64,000 bases of DNA from Asticcacaulis benevestitus DSM 16100 = ATCC BAA-896. GTDB taxonomy: Bacteria; Pseudomonadota; Alphaproteobacteria; Caulobacterales; Caulobacteraceae. Every line of letters starts with the position of its first letter. The first letter of the stretch is position 1. A program made the translations under genes and the position numbers. Shown here piece by piece: positions 9,360 through 17,401 of the stretch. The notes under the pieces were generated by a model that was given only the letters and a program-made list of their open reading frames with translations, was not told the origin of the DNA and did not search any database. The stretch lies in contig NZ_AQWM01000005.1 in NCBI RefSeq assembly GCF_000376105.1, positions 144,466 through 208,465 on the forward strand, read 5' to 3'.

Positions 9360-9408
9360 GTCTGGCCCCTTATGCTGGCCTTACAGGCGATCTCCGGCTT
9401 AAGCACTG

Positions 9409-9426
9409 AGCCTTTGCAGGCTTTTC
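9409..9426 (+). terminator. weak hairpin after hybrid kinase
   Basis: A short stem, AGCCT-TTGC-AGGCT, is followed by TTTCCC after the hybrid kinase stop. Five pairs only, so termination may be partial. Confidence 0.4.
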
Positions 9427-9485
9427 CCTAAGGTGAAATCAAGTCCGCCATTTGCGGATAAAATTTTACCATCAGGAGACAAGCC

Positions 9486-10082
9486 ATGCTCGATACAAGT
9501 GTCAGAACAAGCCCGACAAGCCAGGGTGTGACTGCCAGTGCCGATACCGCCTCAACGCCTGATTTCGGCGCACTCTCCGCGCTTTATGACGAAGATCACA
9601 TCGCCTCGGTGCAGAAGGTTTCGCATGATCTGAAGCGGCTGCTGACCGGCTGCGACGCCGCCCGCCTCAAGACCGATGTCAAGGTGCAGGTTGCCCGCCT
9701 GAATGACTGGACCAACACCTATCTCAAAGGCCTTGAAGCGGCGCAAAAGATCAGTGAGGCCGGTTACGACACCCTGATTGAGGCGCAAAAAGAACTCGGC
9801 CTGTCGCTCGATGATTATCTGCGCTTTGAAGGCGAAGGTGGTAATGCGGCAACTGCCGACCAGGAGCGTCGTATCGAGGATATCTCCAAGGCCCTGCGAC
9901 GTATCCACAGCTTGATACCTGCCGTTGAAGAAGCCTTCGCCACCAGCGGCCCAAACGATCCGGAAGAGCCGGAGATTCCGCCTCACGAGCCGGAAGTCAA
10001 TCCGGAGCCCCTGCCGGACAGCAACCCCGAATTGCCGGCCGAAATTCCGCCTGTCAGCAATCCTCAATCCCGTTTGGCCTAA
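9486..10082 (+). CDS. hypothetical protein with proline/glutamate-rich tail
   Basis: I do not recognise this 198-residue protein. Residues about 30-160 look helical and charged, with no membrane segment or signal peptide. The tail from about 155 is a low-complexity Pro-Glu-Asn run (EEPEIPPHEPEVNPEPLPD). An ATCAGGAG site lies seven bases before the ATG. It begins a run of three small genes (9486-10655) between sensor-kinase genes, so a stress or signalling accessory role is possible but unsupported by motif. Confidence 0.6.
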   Translation: MLDTSVRTSPTSQGVTASADTASTPDFGALSALYDEDHIASVQKVSHDLKRLLTGCDAARLKTDVKVQVARLNDWTNTYLKGLEAAQKISEAGYDTLIEAQKELGLSLDDYLRFEGEGGNAATADQERRIEDISKALRRIHSLIPAVEEAFATSGPNDPEEPEIPPHEPEVNPEPLPDSNPELPAEIPPVSNPQSRLA

Positions 10083-10109
10083 GTTTCCACTCCCATCAAG
10101 GAGCTCACC

Positions 10110-10280
10110 ATGAACGCCCAGATCATTCCTTTTCCCGCCCCCAAGCCCGCGCCTGTACGTCAGGTCAGCCTTGACGGTGAGTATTTCGAAGATGATGTGC
10201 CGCCGGTACTCTTTGATGCCGACGAAGACGATGCCGAATTGGCCATGTATGTCAGCATTGCCGACAGCTGGAACGATTAA
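10110..10280 (+). CDS. small acidic hypothetical protein, 56 residues
   Basis: This short frame starts at an ATG preceded by AAGGAG at ideal distance. It encodes a protein beginning MNAQIIPFPAPKPAPVRQ and continuing with an acidic stretch (EYFEDDVPPVLFDADEDDAE). It ends three bases before the next gene's start, which supports co-translation. No family is recognised. The strong ribosome site, tight packing and coding-like composition make it likely real. Confidence 0.65.
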   Translation: MNAQIIPFPAPKPAPVRQVSLDGEYFEDDVPPVLFDADEDDAELAMYVSIADSWND

Positions 10281-10283
10281 ACC

Positions 10284-10655
10284 ATGAATGACGCGCCGCG
10301 CAGTTCCTTTGGAACAACTCTGCTGCTTATTATCCTGCTGATCATTGTCGTGATCGGCGGTGTGTGGATCTACAACAAAAACCACGTCGTTACCGTTGGC
10401 GAACATGTCGGGGAAGCGATCGACGCCGTCCCCGCCAAGGTGAGCAAGGCGGCGGACGAGATCACCGACAAGGAGGCGCTCGACAAAACCGGTGAGGCCC
10501 TCAAGGACGCCGGCAAATCGGCCTCAAGCGCTGTTTCCAAAACCGGCGCCGCCGCTTCCAGAGTGGTTTCGGACACATCGGATGATATCAAGGCCGCATC
10601 CGATAATCAGAAGGAACGCAATGCCGAGGCGTCGCGCAGCCGGGCGGCAGACTAG
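10284..10655 (+). CDS. single-pass membrane protein with Ala/Lys-rich helical tail
   Basis: This 123-residue protein has one N-terminal transmembrane helix (about 9-31, TLLLIILLIIVVIGGVWIY). A long low-complexity segment follows, rich in Ala, Ser, Lys and Asp (KTGEALKDAGKSASSAVSKT), likely an extended helix in periplasm or cytoplasm. Such tails resemble stress-induced envelope proteins, but no specific family is assigned. It follows the 56-residue gene by three bases and is closed by a strong terminator. Confidence 0.6.
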   Translation: MNDAPRSSFGTTLLLIILLIIVVIGGVWIYNKNHVVTVGEHVGEAIDAVPAKVSKAADEITDKEALDKTGEALKDAGKSASSAVSKTGAAASRVVSDTSDDIKAASDNQKERNAEASRSRAAD

Positions 10656-10717
10656 TCCCCCTGAGTGAGGTACCACAGACCGAACCGCAGTTTCCCCTGG
10701 CTGGCGCGTTTGGTAAC

Positions 10718-10756
10718 AAAAAGGGAGTAAGGTCCTGAAAGCCTTGCTCCCTTTTC
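10718..10756 (+). terminator. rho-independent terminator after the small-gene run
   Basis: AAAAAGGGAGTAAGG pairs with CCTTGCTCCCTTTT around a nine-base loop, with a single mismatch, and ends in a T-run. Confidence 0.8.
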
Positions 10757-10811
10757 CTTCGCATACATCTATAGATTTGCTGTCGTAAGCTATTGTTGGT
10801 AAGACATAACC

Positions 10812-11570
10812 ATGACCCCTGCTGAGATCACCTCCCCTACGCACGACGAGATACGCGAATACCTGCATCGTCAGATGCTGTCGTCCGTCTCCCACGATCT
10901 CAAGACTCCGCTGGCCACCATCATAGGCTCGCTTGAAGTCATGACCATGCTCTATGACAAGCTGAGCGAAGAAAAGCGCAAGTCGCTGATCGGCTCGGCC
11001 CTCACCGAAGCTTTTCGTCTAGATCATTTCATCACCAATATTCTCGACATGGCCAAGTTCGAAGCCGATGCGGTCAAACCACGGTTTGAATCGGCCAAGC
11101 TCGGCAATATGATCCGTGACAGCCTGGCGCGTCTGGGCCCCCTGAAGACAAAGGGTGAAATCCAGATCAAGGCGCCGGATGACGGCAATGATGAGCTGAC
11201 GACCGACCCTATGCTGGGTGCCCGCGCCATCGGGCTGGTGCTGCACAACGCCTTCAAATACGGCGCGCGCAAGGGCTCCAAGACAAATGAAGCCGTGCCG
11301 GTGATCGAGGTCGCCTACGGCCTCAAGGGCAATGAGGGGTTTGTCAGCATCCGCGATCATGGCGAGGGCATCCCCTTGAGCCAACAGGCGGCGGTTTTTG
11401 ACAAGTATACGCGTCTGCAAAAGACCGATCAGCAAAACGCCAGCACCGGCCTTGGCCTGACCATCTGCCAGTACATCATGCGCCTCCTCGACGGCCGCAT
11501 CGAATTGCATAACCACCCCGAAGGCGGCGCGGTCTTCACGCTTTACTATTCCAATAAAAAGACCGCCTGA
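10812..11570 (+). CDS. soluble histidine kinase, KdpD C-terminal-like
   Basis: This 252-residue protein consists almost wholly of a kinase core. The H-box LSSVSHDLKTPLATIIGSL (H28) and the helical dimerisation segment ending FITNILDMAKFE match the KdpD C-terminal module. The ATPase motifs are VLHNAFKYG, IRDHGEGIP and STGLGLTICQYIM. It lacks KdpD's N-terminal sensor, four-helix and GAF parts, so its input must come from a partner. The KdpE-like regulator at 12075 (opposite strand) is the obvious candidate receiver. No kdpFABC genes are nearby, so a potassium role is not supported. Confidence 0.85.
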   Translation: MTPAEITSPTHDEIREYLHRQMLSSVSHDLKTPLATIIGSLEVMTMLYDKLSEEKRKSLIGSALTEAFRLDHFITNILDMAKFEADAVKPRFESAKLGNMIRDSLARLGPLKTKGEIQIKAPDDGNDELTTDPMLGARAIGLVLHNAFKYGARKGSKTNEAVPVIEVAYGLKGNEGFVSIRDHGEGIPLSQQAAVFDKYTRLQKTDQQNASTGLGLTICQYIMRLLDGRIELHNHPEGGAVFTLYYSNKKTA

Positions 11571-11585
11571 TTATCGGGTATTGCC

Positions 11586-11629
11586 AAACTAAAAGAGCCG
11601 GTTCTTTTCAGAACCGGCTCTTTTAGTTT
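11586..11629. terminator. bidirectional terminator between kinase and DUF1328 gene
   Basis: Nineteen-base arms, including AAAAGAGCCGGTTC and GAACCGGCTCTTTT, enclose TTTTCA with A/T runs on both sides, serving the two convergent genes. Confidence 0.88.
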
Positions 11630-11643
11630 GTGACCTTAAGCGC

Positions 11644-11826
11644 TTATAGCGGGGGATTGGCGCTGCGGCCGGTGATCATGCGGTAGACCAGGCTGGCCAC
11701 GAACAGAACCACGAAGATCACTGCGATAAACTTGGCGATTTCAGCAAAGGTGCCGGCAAGGCCTGTAAATCCGAAGAAGGCCGCCACAACGGCCAGGATA
11801 AAGAATGTAACGATCCAGTTGAGCAT
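11644..11826 (-). CDS. DUF1328 (YtjA-like) small membrane protein
   Basis: This 60-residue protein is almost all hydrophobic, with two helices (about 5-22 and 28-48) separated by GLAGTFAEIAKF, the conserved centre of the DUF1328 family. Members are inner-membrane proteins of unknown function, often stress induced. An AGGAG-like site precedes the ATG. It sits between the KdpD-like kinase and KdpE-like regulator but is separately terminated. Confidence 0.85.
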   Translation of the reverse strand: MLNWIVTFFILAVVAAFFGFTGLAGTFAEIAKFIAVIFVVLFVASLVYRMITGRSANPPL

Positions 11827-12074
11827 AGCGTTCTCCTATTGTAGCCCCGCCGACTTGGCGTGAAACCTTAAGGTAACGCTATCGCTCTCCGCATAAATAT
11901 ACAAAGGCGAGCGCACCTTCAAGAATAAGGAACGGGTAAGTAAGAAGCCGCTGAATACGACGAAGCCCGTCATGATCATTCATAACGGGCTTCGGGGCGT
12001 TCGTCAGGGTCGTTTCTTATTCCGACCGGCCGTCCGAGCTTATGCTAAGCAAGCCATGCGGCGTATGAGCTAAA

Positions 12075-12770
12075 TCAGTTCACCATGTCCATCCGGTAGC
12101 CGATGCCGGATTCCGATACTATCGACTTACCCAGACCCGGACGGGTTTCCAGCTTGTCGCGCACCTGGCCGATATAGACGCGCAGATATTGCGTATCCTC
12201 GAGGTGGGCAGGACCCCAGACTTCTTTCAGGATTTGCTTGTGCGTCAGCATACGGCCGCGGTTGACCAGGAAGAAGCGCAGCAGATCGTATTCCTTGGGC
12301 GTGAAGCCGACCCGTTCATCATCGATATAGACTTCGTGACGCACCAGATCCATGCGGATAGGGCCATGAACGATTTCCGGATCGCCGACTTCCTTGACTG
12401 CCGATTTGCGCAGGTTGGCGTTGATACGCGCGAGCAGCACTTCGGCTGAAAACGGCTTGGTGACATAGTCGTCGGCGCCGATATTGAGGGCGGGGGCCGC
12501 CTCCATATCCTCGGCGCGGGCGGTCAGAACCACGATCGGCACATTCGACCATTCGCGGATCTTGGTGATGACTTCCTTGCCGTCAATATCGGGCAGGCCT
12601 AGATCAAGCAGGATAAGATCGGGACGAACCGAAGCGCTCATACGCAGGGCCTGTTTGCCGCTATCACATTCGCACACCTTGAAGTCCGCCGCATCGAGGA
12701 AGATACTGAGCATCTTGCGGATTTCTTCTTCATCATCAACGATCAGAATGGTGTTTTTCTTTTCGAGCAT
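12075..12770 (-). CDS. OmpR/KdpE-family response regulator
   Basis: This 231-residue DNA-binding response regulator has a receiver domain at about 6-118 (ILIVDDEEEIRK; D56 in LILLDLGLPDIDGKEV; TARAED; YVTKPFSAE). A winged-helix effector domain follows at about 133-230 (FTPKEYDLLRFFLVNRGRML, LRVYIGQVRDKLE, GIGYRM). The wording is closest to KdpE. Its likely kinase is the KdpD-like protein at 10812. A perfect 17-bp palindrome lies 36 bp upstream of the start and may be an operator. No Kdp ATPase genes occur in the window. Confidence 0.88.
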   Translation of the reverse strand: MLEKKNTILIVDDEEEIRKMLSIFLDAADFKVCECDSGKQALRMSASVRPDLILLDLGLPDIDGKEVITKIREWSNVPIVVLTARAEDMEAAPALNIGADDYVTKPFSAEVLLARINANLRKSAVKEVGDPEIVHGPIRMDLVRHEVYIDDERVGFTPKEYDLLRFFLVNRGRMLTHKQILKEVWGPAHLEDTQYLRVYIGQVRDKLETRPGLGKSIVSESGIGYRMDMVN

Positions 12771-12805
12771 GGGTATTCCGTGATCCTCTAATAGACGCCG
12801 CCGGA

Positions 12806-12822
12806 CCCCTGAACTTCAGGGG
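12806..12822. promoter_or_regulatory. perfect palindrome upstream of KdpE-like regulator
   Basis: CCCCTGAA-C-TTCAGGGG has a one-base centre, so it reads as a protein-binding site rather than a hairpin. It is nested within GTGATCC (12780-12786) and GGATCAC arms. It lies upstream of the minus-strand regulator gene. Confidence 0.5.
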
Positions 12823-12887
12823 ATCACTAACTTTTGGTGTTCAAGCACTACTGTCAGAAAAATAAAAATTAAATGCTTGAGTGGGAC

Positions 12888-13184
12888 TTATACGCCGCTT
12901 GCAGCGCTGTCGATCTGTCTCGCCAGCTCGATGTCGCCTTGGGTCAGGCCATGGGAATCGTGGGTCGTCAGGCGAATGGATACGGTATTATAGACATTGG
13001 ACCATTCGGGATGGTGGTCCATCCTGTCGGCCACTTCCGCCACCTGGGTCATGAAAGCAAAGGCCTGGCGGAAATCCTTGAATTTAAGGTCGCGCGAGAT
13101 GGCCTTGGCTTCGTCATCCAGCGTCCATTGCGGCAGATCGGCTGGCAAGGCGGACAGTTCGGCAGTTGTCAGGACAGGTCTCAT
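12888..13184 (-). CDS. phhB: pterin-4a-carbinolamine dehydratase
   Basis: This 98-residue enzyme dehydrates 4a-hydroxytetrahydrobiopterin, the by-product of phenylalanine hydroxylase, so that the pterin cofactor can be recycled. The family signature DHHPEWSNVYNTV is intact, with the catalytic His pair, followed by LTTHDSHGLTQGDIELA. The frame is open 21 codons further upstream. The internal ATG giving MRPVLTTAEL matches the family's usual length of about 100 residues. Phenylalanine hydroxylase lies 3 kb away on the same strand, separated by a GH2 gene and a sugar isomerase gene. Confidence 0.9.
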   Translation of the reverse strand: MRPVLTTAELSALPADLPQWTLDDEAKAISRDLKFKDFRQAFAFMTQVAEVADRMDHHPEWSNVYNTVSIRLTTHDSHGLTQGDIELARQIDSAASGV

Positions 13185-13309
13185 CTGGGCATCTTGCGCC
13201 CCTTGGGACCATTTAGCAAGCTGCGGGAAAAGCCGGTTATGCGGCATCTTGCCACCGGTATCTTTAAGGGTTAGCGTCCTGCCAAATATAAAAGACGAGG
13301 GAGATGACC

Positions 13310-15202
13310 ATGCGCCGCCACAAGCCCCTGTTCGCCGCTGTTTTCACGATTTTGATAACCACCGCCCCCGTCATGGCGGCACCGGCCAAACCTGCCGATA
13401 ATGCGGCCTATGCCGCTCTGGTGCCGCAGTTCGTGCTGGTCAATGCCGACCGGCGCGACGTGCTGTCGCTCTCCGGCCCATGGCATTACAGCGTCGATCC
13501 CTACAAGGATGGCATGGCCGATTTTCACGGCAAGCCCTATGACGTCACCAAGGGCCGCGGCTCGGACGTCAATGTCGAACAGGCGATGAAGAACGATCCC
13601 GATGTCTTTTACGAATACGATCTGGCGCGCGCCCCCGTAGGCACCGTGCCCTCGGCCTGGATCGGCTACAGCCCCGAACTGCGCTACTACAACGGCCTGA
13701 TGTGGTATCAAAAAAGCTTCGATGCGCCCGCGAAAGCGGGGGAGCGCCAGTTTATTCGCTTCGCCGCCGCCGACTACAAGACCATGGTCTATCTCAACGG
13801 GCACAGACTGGGCGAACACGAAGGCGGCTTCACCCCCTTCTCATTTGAAGTCACCGGCCTGTTGCGCCCCACAGGCAACAATCTGGTCGTCGCGGTCGAT
13901 TCCGAGCGCACGCCGGATTCGGTGCCAACGCAGGTCACCGACTGGGAAACCTATGGCGGCCTCATCCGCGACGTGACGCTGGTATCGACGCCGCAGACCT
14001 TTATCGACGACGATTTTATCCGCCTGACCACCGATGGCCAGATCAAGGCCGATGTGGCGCTGGAAGGTGATGCCAGGGCCGGACAGGCGGTCGAGGTCAG
14101 CGTGCCAGCGTTGAAACTGACGCTGAAAGGCACCACCGGCGCCGATGGCCGCGTCTCTTTAAGCGCAGCCGCACCAAAAGGCCTCAAGCGCTGGTCACCC
14201 GACACGCCAACGCTTTATGATGTCACGGTCAAGGCCGGCGCGGACGTGCTGACCGACCGGATCGGCTTCCGCACCATCGAGGTCAAGGGTACACAGATCA
14301 TCCTCAATGGCCAGCCGATCTTCCTGCGCGGCATCTGCCTGCATGAGGAAGAGTTCGGCCCCAATCCGTCGCGCCGCATCACGCCGGAGGCTTCGCGCGC
14401 CCTTTTGAGCGAGATCAAGCATGGCCTGAACGGCAACTATGTCCGCCTGTCGCATTACCCGCATTCCGAGGTCACGACGCGCATGGCGGATGAAATGGGT
14501 CTTCTGGTGTGGAGTGAAATCCCGGTTTATTGGGCGGTGAAGTTCGGCAATCCCGACACGCTCAAAACCGCCCAAACCATGCTGGCCGAGAACATTCTGC
14601 GCGACCGCAACCGCGCCTCGGTCGTCATCTGGAGCGTCGCCAACGAGACGCCGATCTCTGATGCGCGCAACAGTTTCCTGACCGCGCTCGCGCGTGAAGC
14701 CAAGGCGCTCGATGGCTCACGACTGGTGTCGGCGGCGCTGCTGACCGGTACCAAGACGATCGATGGTCATATCGACATCACCATCGACGATCCGCTGATC
14801 CACGAACTCGATGTCATGGCGGTCAACACCTATAATGGCTGGTATGGCAATGCCAAAATCGCCGATGTACCGGCCACCGTCTGGCATTCCAGCTTCAACA
14901 AACCGCTAATCCTGTCGGAATTTGGCGCCGAGACTTTAGCCGGCGTGCATGAACCGGAGCGGCAGGGTCGTTTCACCGAGGAATATCAGGCGAAATACTA
15001 CGTCAACACCTTGGCCATGGCCGACAAGATCCCCTTCCTCGCCGGCCTGTCACCGTGGATATTGAAGGATTTCCGCTCGCCCCGCCGTCAGAACACCTGG
15101 CAGCAGGGCTGGAACCGTAAAGGTGTGGAGTCGGAGAACGGCGAACGCAAGCAGGCATTCTTTGTGCTGAGCGATTATTACTGGAAGAAGGCGGGGGAAT
15201 AG
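13310..15202 (+). CDS. exported GH2 glycosidase, beta-glucuronidase/galactosidase-like
   Basis: This protein of about 630 residues has a Sec signal peptide (FAAVFTILITTAPVMA-A). The GH2 architecture follows: a jelly-roll (about 90-230, with the conserved NGHRLGEHEGGFTPFSFEVT), an immunoglobulin-like domain, and a TIM barrel. The acid/base Glu lies in IWSVANETP and the nucleophile Glu in ILSEFGAET. The barrel start FLRGICLHEEEFGPNPSRR is close to beta-glucuronidase-type GH2 enzymes. An ATG six bases upstream sits directly on the GAGGGAG site, so the second ATG was chosen. It converges with the sugar isomerase gene. Substrate not certain. Confidence 0.85.
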   Translation: MRRHKPLFAAVFTILITTAPVMAAPAKPADNAAYAALVPQFVLVNADRRDVLSLSGPWHYSVDPYKDGMADFHGKPYDVTKGRGSDVNVEQAMKNDPDVFYEYDLARAPVGTVPSAWIGYSPELRYYNGLMWYQKSFDAPAKAGERQFIRFAAADYKTMVYLNGHRLGEHEGGFTPFSFEVTGLLRPTGNNLVVAVDSERTPDSVPTQVTDWETYGGLIRDVTLVSTPQTFIDDDFIRLTTDGQIKADVALEGDARAGQAVEVSVPALKLTLKGTTGADGRVSLSAAAPKGLKRWSPDTPTLYDVTVKAGADVLTDRIGFRTIEVKGTQIILNGQPIFLRGICLHEEEFGPNPSRRITPEASRALLSEIKHGLNGNYVRLSHYPHSEVTTRMADEMGLLVWSEIPVYWAVKFGNPDTLKTAQTMLAENILRDRNRASVVIWSVANETPISDARNSFLTALAREAKALDGSRLVSAALLTGTKTIDGHIDITIDDPLIHELDVMAVNTYNGWYGNAKIADVPATVWHSSFNKPLILSEFGAETLAGVHEPERQGRFTEEYQAKYYVNTLAMADKIPFLAGLSPWILKDFRSPRRQNTWQQGWNRKGVESENGERKQAFFVLSDYYWKKAGE

Positions 15203-15210
15203 GAAGAAAT

Positions 15211-15241
15211 TTATCCTCCCCCGCTTCGCAGGGGAGGATTA
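15211..15241. repeat. REP-like palindromic intergenic repeat, possible bidirectional terminator
   Basis: ATCCTCCCCCGCTTCG and CGCAGGGGAGGAT form a near-perfect palindrome between convergent genes. Similar GGGGAGG/CCTCCCC blocks recur at 61890-61950. Confidence 0.55.
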
Positions 15242-15248
15242 GTCGTCT

Positions 15249-16064
15249 CTATCCCTTCAAATTCTTGATGCTGGTCGTGATGCTGGCCCAAGGGTCGGTG
15301 GGGTTATCGTGCTCGACATAGCCGTATTTGACGCCAATCTTGTGCGCCAGAGCCAGCACGGCGGCGTAATCGATCGTGCCTTCACCAACCGGCGCCATAC
15401 CGCCATCAGCCAGTTTATCCTTGAGGTGCAGCAGGCGCACGCGGTCGCCGTGCTCATGCAGCACATGGACCGGATCGTGGCCGGCGAAGCTGGCCCAATA
15501 ACAATCCAGCTCGAACGTCACCAGCGCCGGATCGGTGTTTTCAAGCAGGATATGGAAGGGCATCTCGCCTTCCGGCGTCTTCTTGAATTCAAAATCATGG
15601 TTGTGATAGGCGAAGCCCAGACCGCGCGCCTTGGCGAGTGTACCCCAGGCATTCATCTTGTCCGCCCACGCCTTCCAGCTCCCGCGGTCTTCTGCCGGCA
15701 GCCAGGCCAGCACGGCATAATCGGCGCCGAGCGCGGCCATATCATCGAGCGCGGCTTCCGGACGGCTTTGCCAGTCAGCCAGACCGATATGCGACGACGG
15801 CGCGGTCAGGCCGATATCGCCCAGCTTCGCTTTTAAGTCCTTGGCTGCCATGCCGCCGAAGCTGATGGTTTCGACCTGATCGAAACCGAGCGCCTTGACG
15901 CGCTTCAGCGTGCCGAGCGGGTCGGCGGCGAAGGCATCGCGCACCGTGTAGAGCTGGACACCGATCTTCTGATAGGGCTGCTTGATGGCGGCCGCGTGCG
16001 CCGAAGCGCCGACCAGACCCAAGGCCGAAAAACCGGCCAGCAAATGACGACGATTAAGTTCCAT
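15249..16064 (-). CDS. Tat-exported sugar phosphate isomerase/epimerase-like protein
   Basis: This 271-residue protein has a twin-arginine signal (MELNRRHLLAGFSALGLVGA) and a xylose-isomerase-like TIM barrel of about 240 residues (KIGVQLYTVRDAFAADPLGT, YHNHDFEFKK, FELDCYW, HLKDK, EHD near the end). The metal-binding Glu, Asp and His positions typical of the AP-endonuclease-2/IolE-like fold can be seen in FELDCYW and LHLKD. The start has a GGGAGA site six bases ahead. Periplasmic members are often annotated as isomerases or epimerases with unproven substrates. It converges on the GH2 gene. Confidence 0.82.
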   Translation of the reverse strand: MELNRRHLLAGFSALGLVGASAHAAAIKQPYQKIGVQLYTVRDAFAADPLGTLKRVKALGFDQVETISFGGMAAKDLKAKLGDIGLTAPSSHIGLADWQSRPEAALDDMAALGADYAVLAWLPAEDRGSWKAWADKMNAWGTLAKARGLGFAYHNHDFEFKKTPEGEMPFHILLENTDPALVTFELDCYWASFAGHDPVHVLHEHGDRVRLLHLKDKLADGGMAPVGEGTIDYAAVLALAHKIGVKYGYVEHDNPTDPWASITTSIKNLKG

Positions 16065-16112
16065 GATGTTTCTCCCGTTTTGCAGGTTAGAGACCACGGG
16101 ACGGCAGCGCTG

Positions 16113-17006
16113 TCAAATGCTCAGAAGCGCCTTGTGATAGGCGCCGGTGCCGCAATGGAACACACGGTCTTGCGGCAAAACCTCTGACAGCTCGTAATCC
16201 GGTTCGGCCTTGAGCCGTTCATAGATCGGCGCGAAATCTGTATTGGCCATGTCGAACAGGGTATCGATCGACGGCATGATGAAATAGGTCTCCTGGAACT
16301 CGTCGATGCGGTAGTTGGTGCGCATCACGCGCTCCAGATCGAAGCCGATGCGATTGGGCGAGGCATCTTCCAGCGCAAACCGCGTCTCGGTAAAAGAGGA
16401 CAGGATGCCGCCGCCGAAGACGCGCACGTCGTTTTTCTCCTCGATCAGCCCGAACTCGACCGTATACCAGTATAGCCGCGCGATCCGGTCCAGTTCACCG
16501 AGGCGCATCGCCTTCAATCCACCTTCGCCATAGGCCTGCATGAAGTCGGCCATGACCGGATTGACCATCATCGGCACGTGGCCGAAAATATCGTGGAAGA
16601 CATCCGGCTCCTGCAGATAGTCGAGCTGGTGCGCGTTGCGGATAAACTGCCCGGCCGGAAAGCGACGATTGGCCATATGGGTGAAGAAGACGTCGTTTGG
16701 CACCATGCCCGGCACCGCCACCACCCGCCAGCCGGTGCGCTTTTCCAGCGCATCGGACAGGCGATCGAAATCGGGGATGGCGTCGGCGGTGATCGGCAGG
16801 TCGGCCAGCCCGTCGAGATAGTGCTGCGAGGCGCGGCCGGACACCAGCTTCATCTGGCGCTCAAAAAGCGTCTTCCAGGTGGCATGCTGTTCGGGGCTAT
16901 AGGCTGCCCAGTCCTGATCAATAGTCCAGTCGGCACGTTCGGGCACATAGCCGCCGACAATACCGTGAAGGTCGGAATTCGGTTTCTCATCCTGCAAGTC
17001 CAACAT
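16113..17006 (-). CDS. phhA: phenylalanine 4-hydroxylase
   Basis: This 297-residue, non-haem iron, pterin-dependent aromatic amino-acid hydroxylase converts phenylalanine to tyrosine. The iron ligands are visible as the two His of PDVFHDIFGHVPM and the Glu in YTVEFGLIEE. The motif FIRNAHQLDYLQEPD is also diagnostic, and the length matches the single-domain bacterial form without a regulatory ACT domain. The start chosen (MLDLQDEKP) has an AGAGGAAG site, and the longer frame adds 15 unconserved residues. The pterin dehydratase that recycles its cofactor is at 12888. Confidence 0.93.
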   Translation of the reverse strand: MLDLQDEKPNSDLHGIVGGYVPERADWTIDQDWAAYSPEQHATWKTLFERQMKLVSGRASQHYLDGLADLPITADAIPDFDRLSDALEKRTGWRVVAVPGMVPNDVFFTHMANRRFPAGQFIRNAHQLDYLQEPDVFHDIFGHVPMMVNPVMADFMQAYGEGGLKAMRLGELDRIARLYWYTVEFGLIEEKNDVRVFGGGILSSFTETRFALEDASPNRIGFDLERVMRTNYRIDEFQETYFIMPSIDTLFDMANTDFAPIYERLKAEPDYELSEVLPQDRVFHCGTGAYHKALLSI

Positions 17007-17076
17007 GGGCGCTTCCTCTTTTATCCGAGTGTAGCGCCGATGTGGTTGCAATTGAAATGATTATTTCGTGAAGCCG

Positions 17077-17397
17077 TCAGCCACCACTGTCCGCGATCAG
17101 TTTGCGCATGGCGTCGAGATATCCGATATAGGCGGTGCGGCCGGCATCGCTCAGGGTCACCGTCGTCTGGGGCTTCTTACCGACAAAGGCCTTGTCTATG
17201 GCCACATATCCCGCCTCTTCCAGCTTGCGCAACTGTACCGAAAGATTACCGTCCGTCGCCTGGAGCCGGTTCTTAAGCAGGGTGAAATCCGCCGATTCGG
17301 CCGTCGACAAAAAAGCCATGATGCCCAATCGCAGGCGCCCGTGGATGACGTCATCCAAAGCCTCGATATTGAAGTCAGAATCTGGTTCTTTTGCCAT
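17077..17397 (-). CDS. winged-helix transcriptional regulator (HTH_34-type)
   Basis: This 106-residue DNA-binding protein has a winged-helix fold: RLRLGIMAFLSTAESADFTL, then the recognition-helix region GNLSVQLRKLEEAGYVAIDK and the wing GKKPQTTVTLSDAGRTAY. This matches the small MarR/ArsR-like HTH_34 family. It lies four bases after the stop of a membrane-protein gene and is the last gene of a three-gene operon. Regulators of this type usually control their own operon; a possible operator lies at 18678-18694. Signal and targets unknown. Confidence 0.82.
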   Translation of the reverse strand: MAKEPDSDFNIEALDDVIHGRLRLGIMAFLSTAESADFTLLKNRLQATDGNLSVQLRKLEEAGYVAIDKAFVGKKPQTTVTLSDAGRTAYIGYLDAMRKLIADSGG

Positions 17398-17401
17398 GAG
17401 C

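Noticed and set aside
10812..12770. A KdpDE potassium-responsive system
   Set aside because: The kinase lacks KdpD's sensor domains and no kdpFABC genes are nearby; only the kinase core and regulator resemble Kdp proteins.
3972..12887. General-stress sigma (EcfG/PhyR-type) promoters before the stress-like genes
   Set aside because: I looked for GGAAC with a spaced CGTT in the upstream regions and found no convincing pair.
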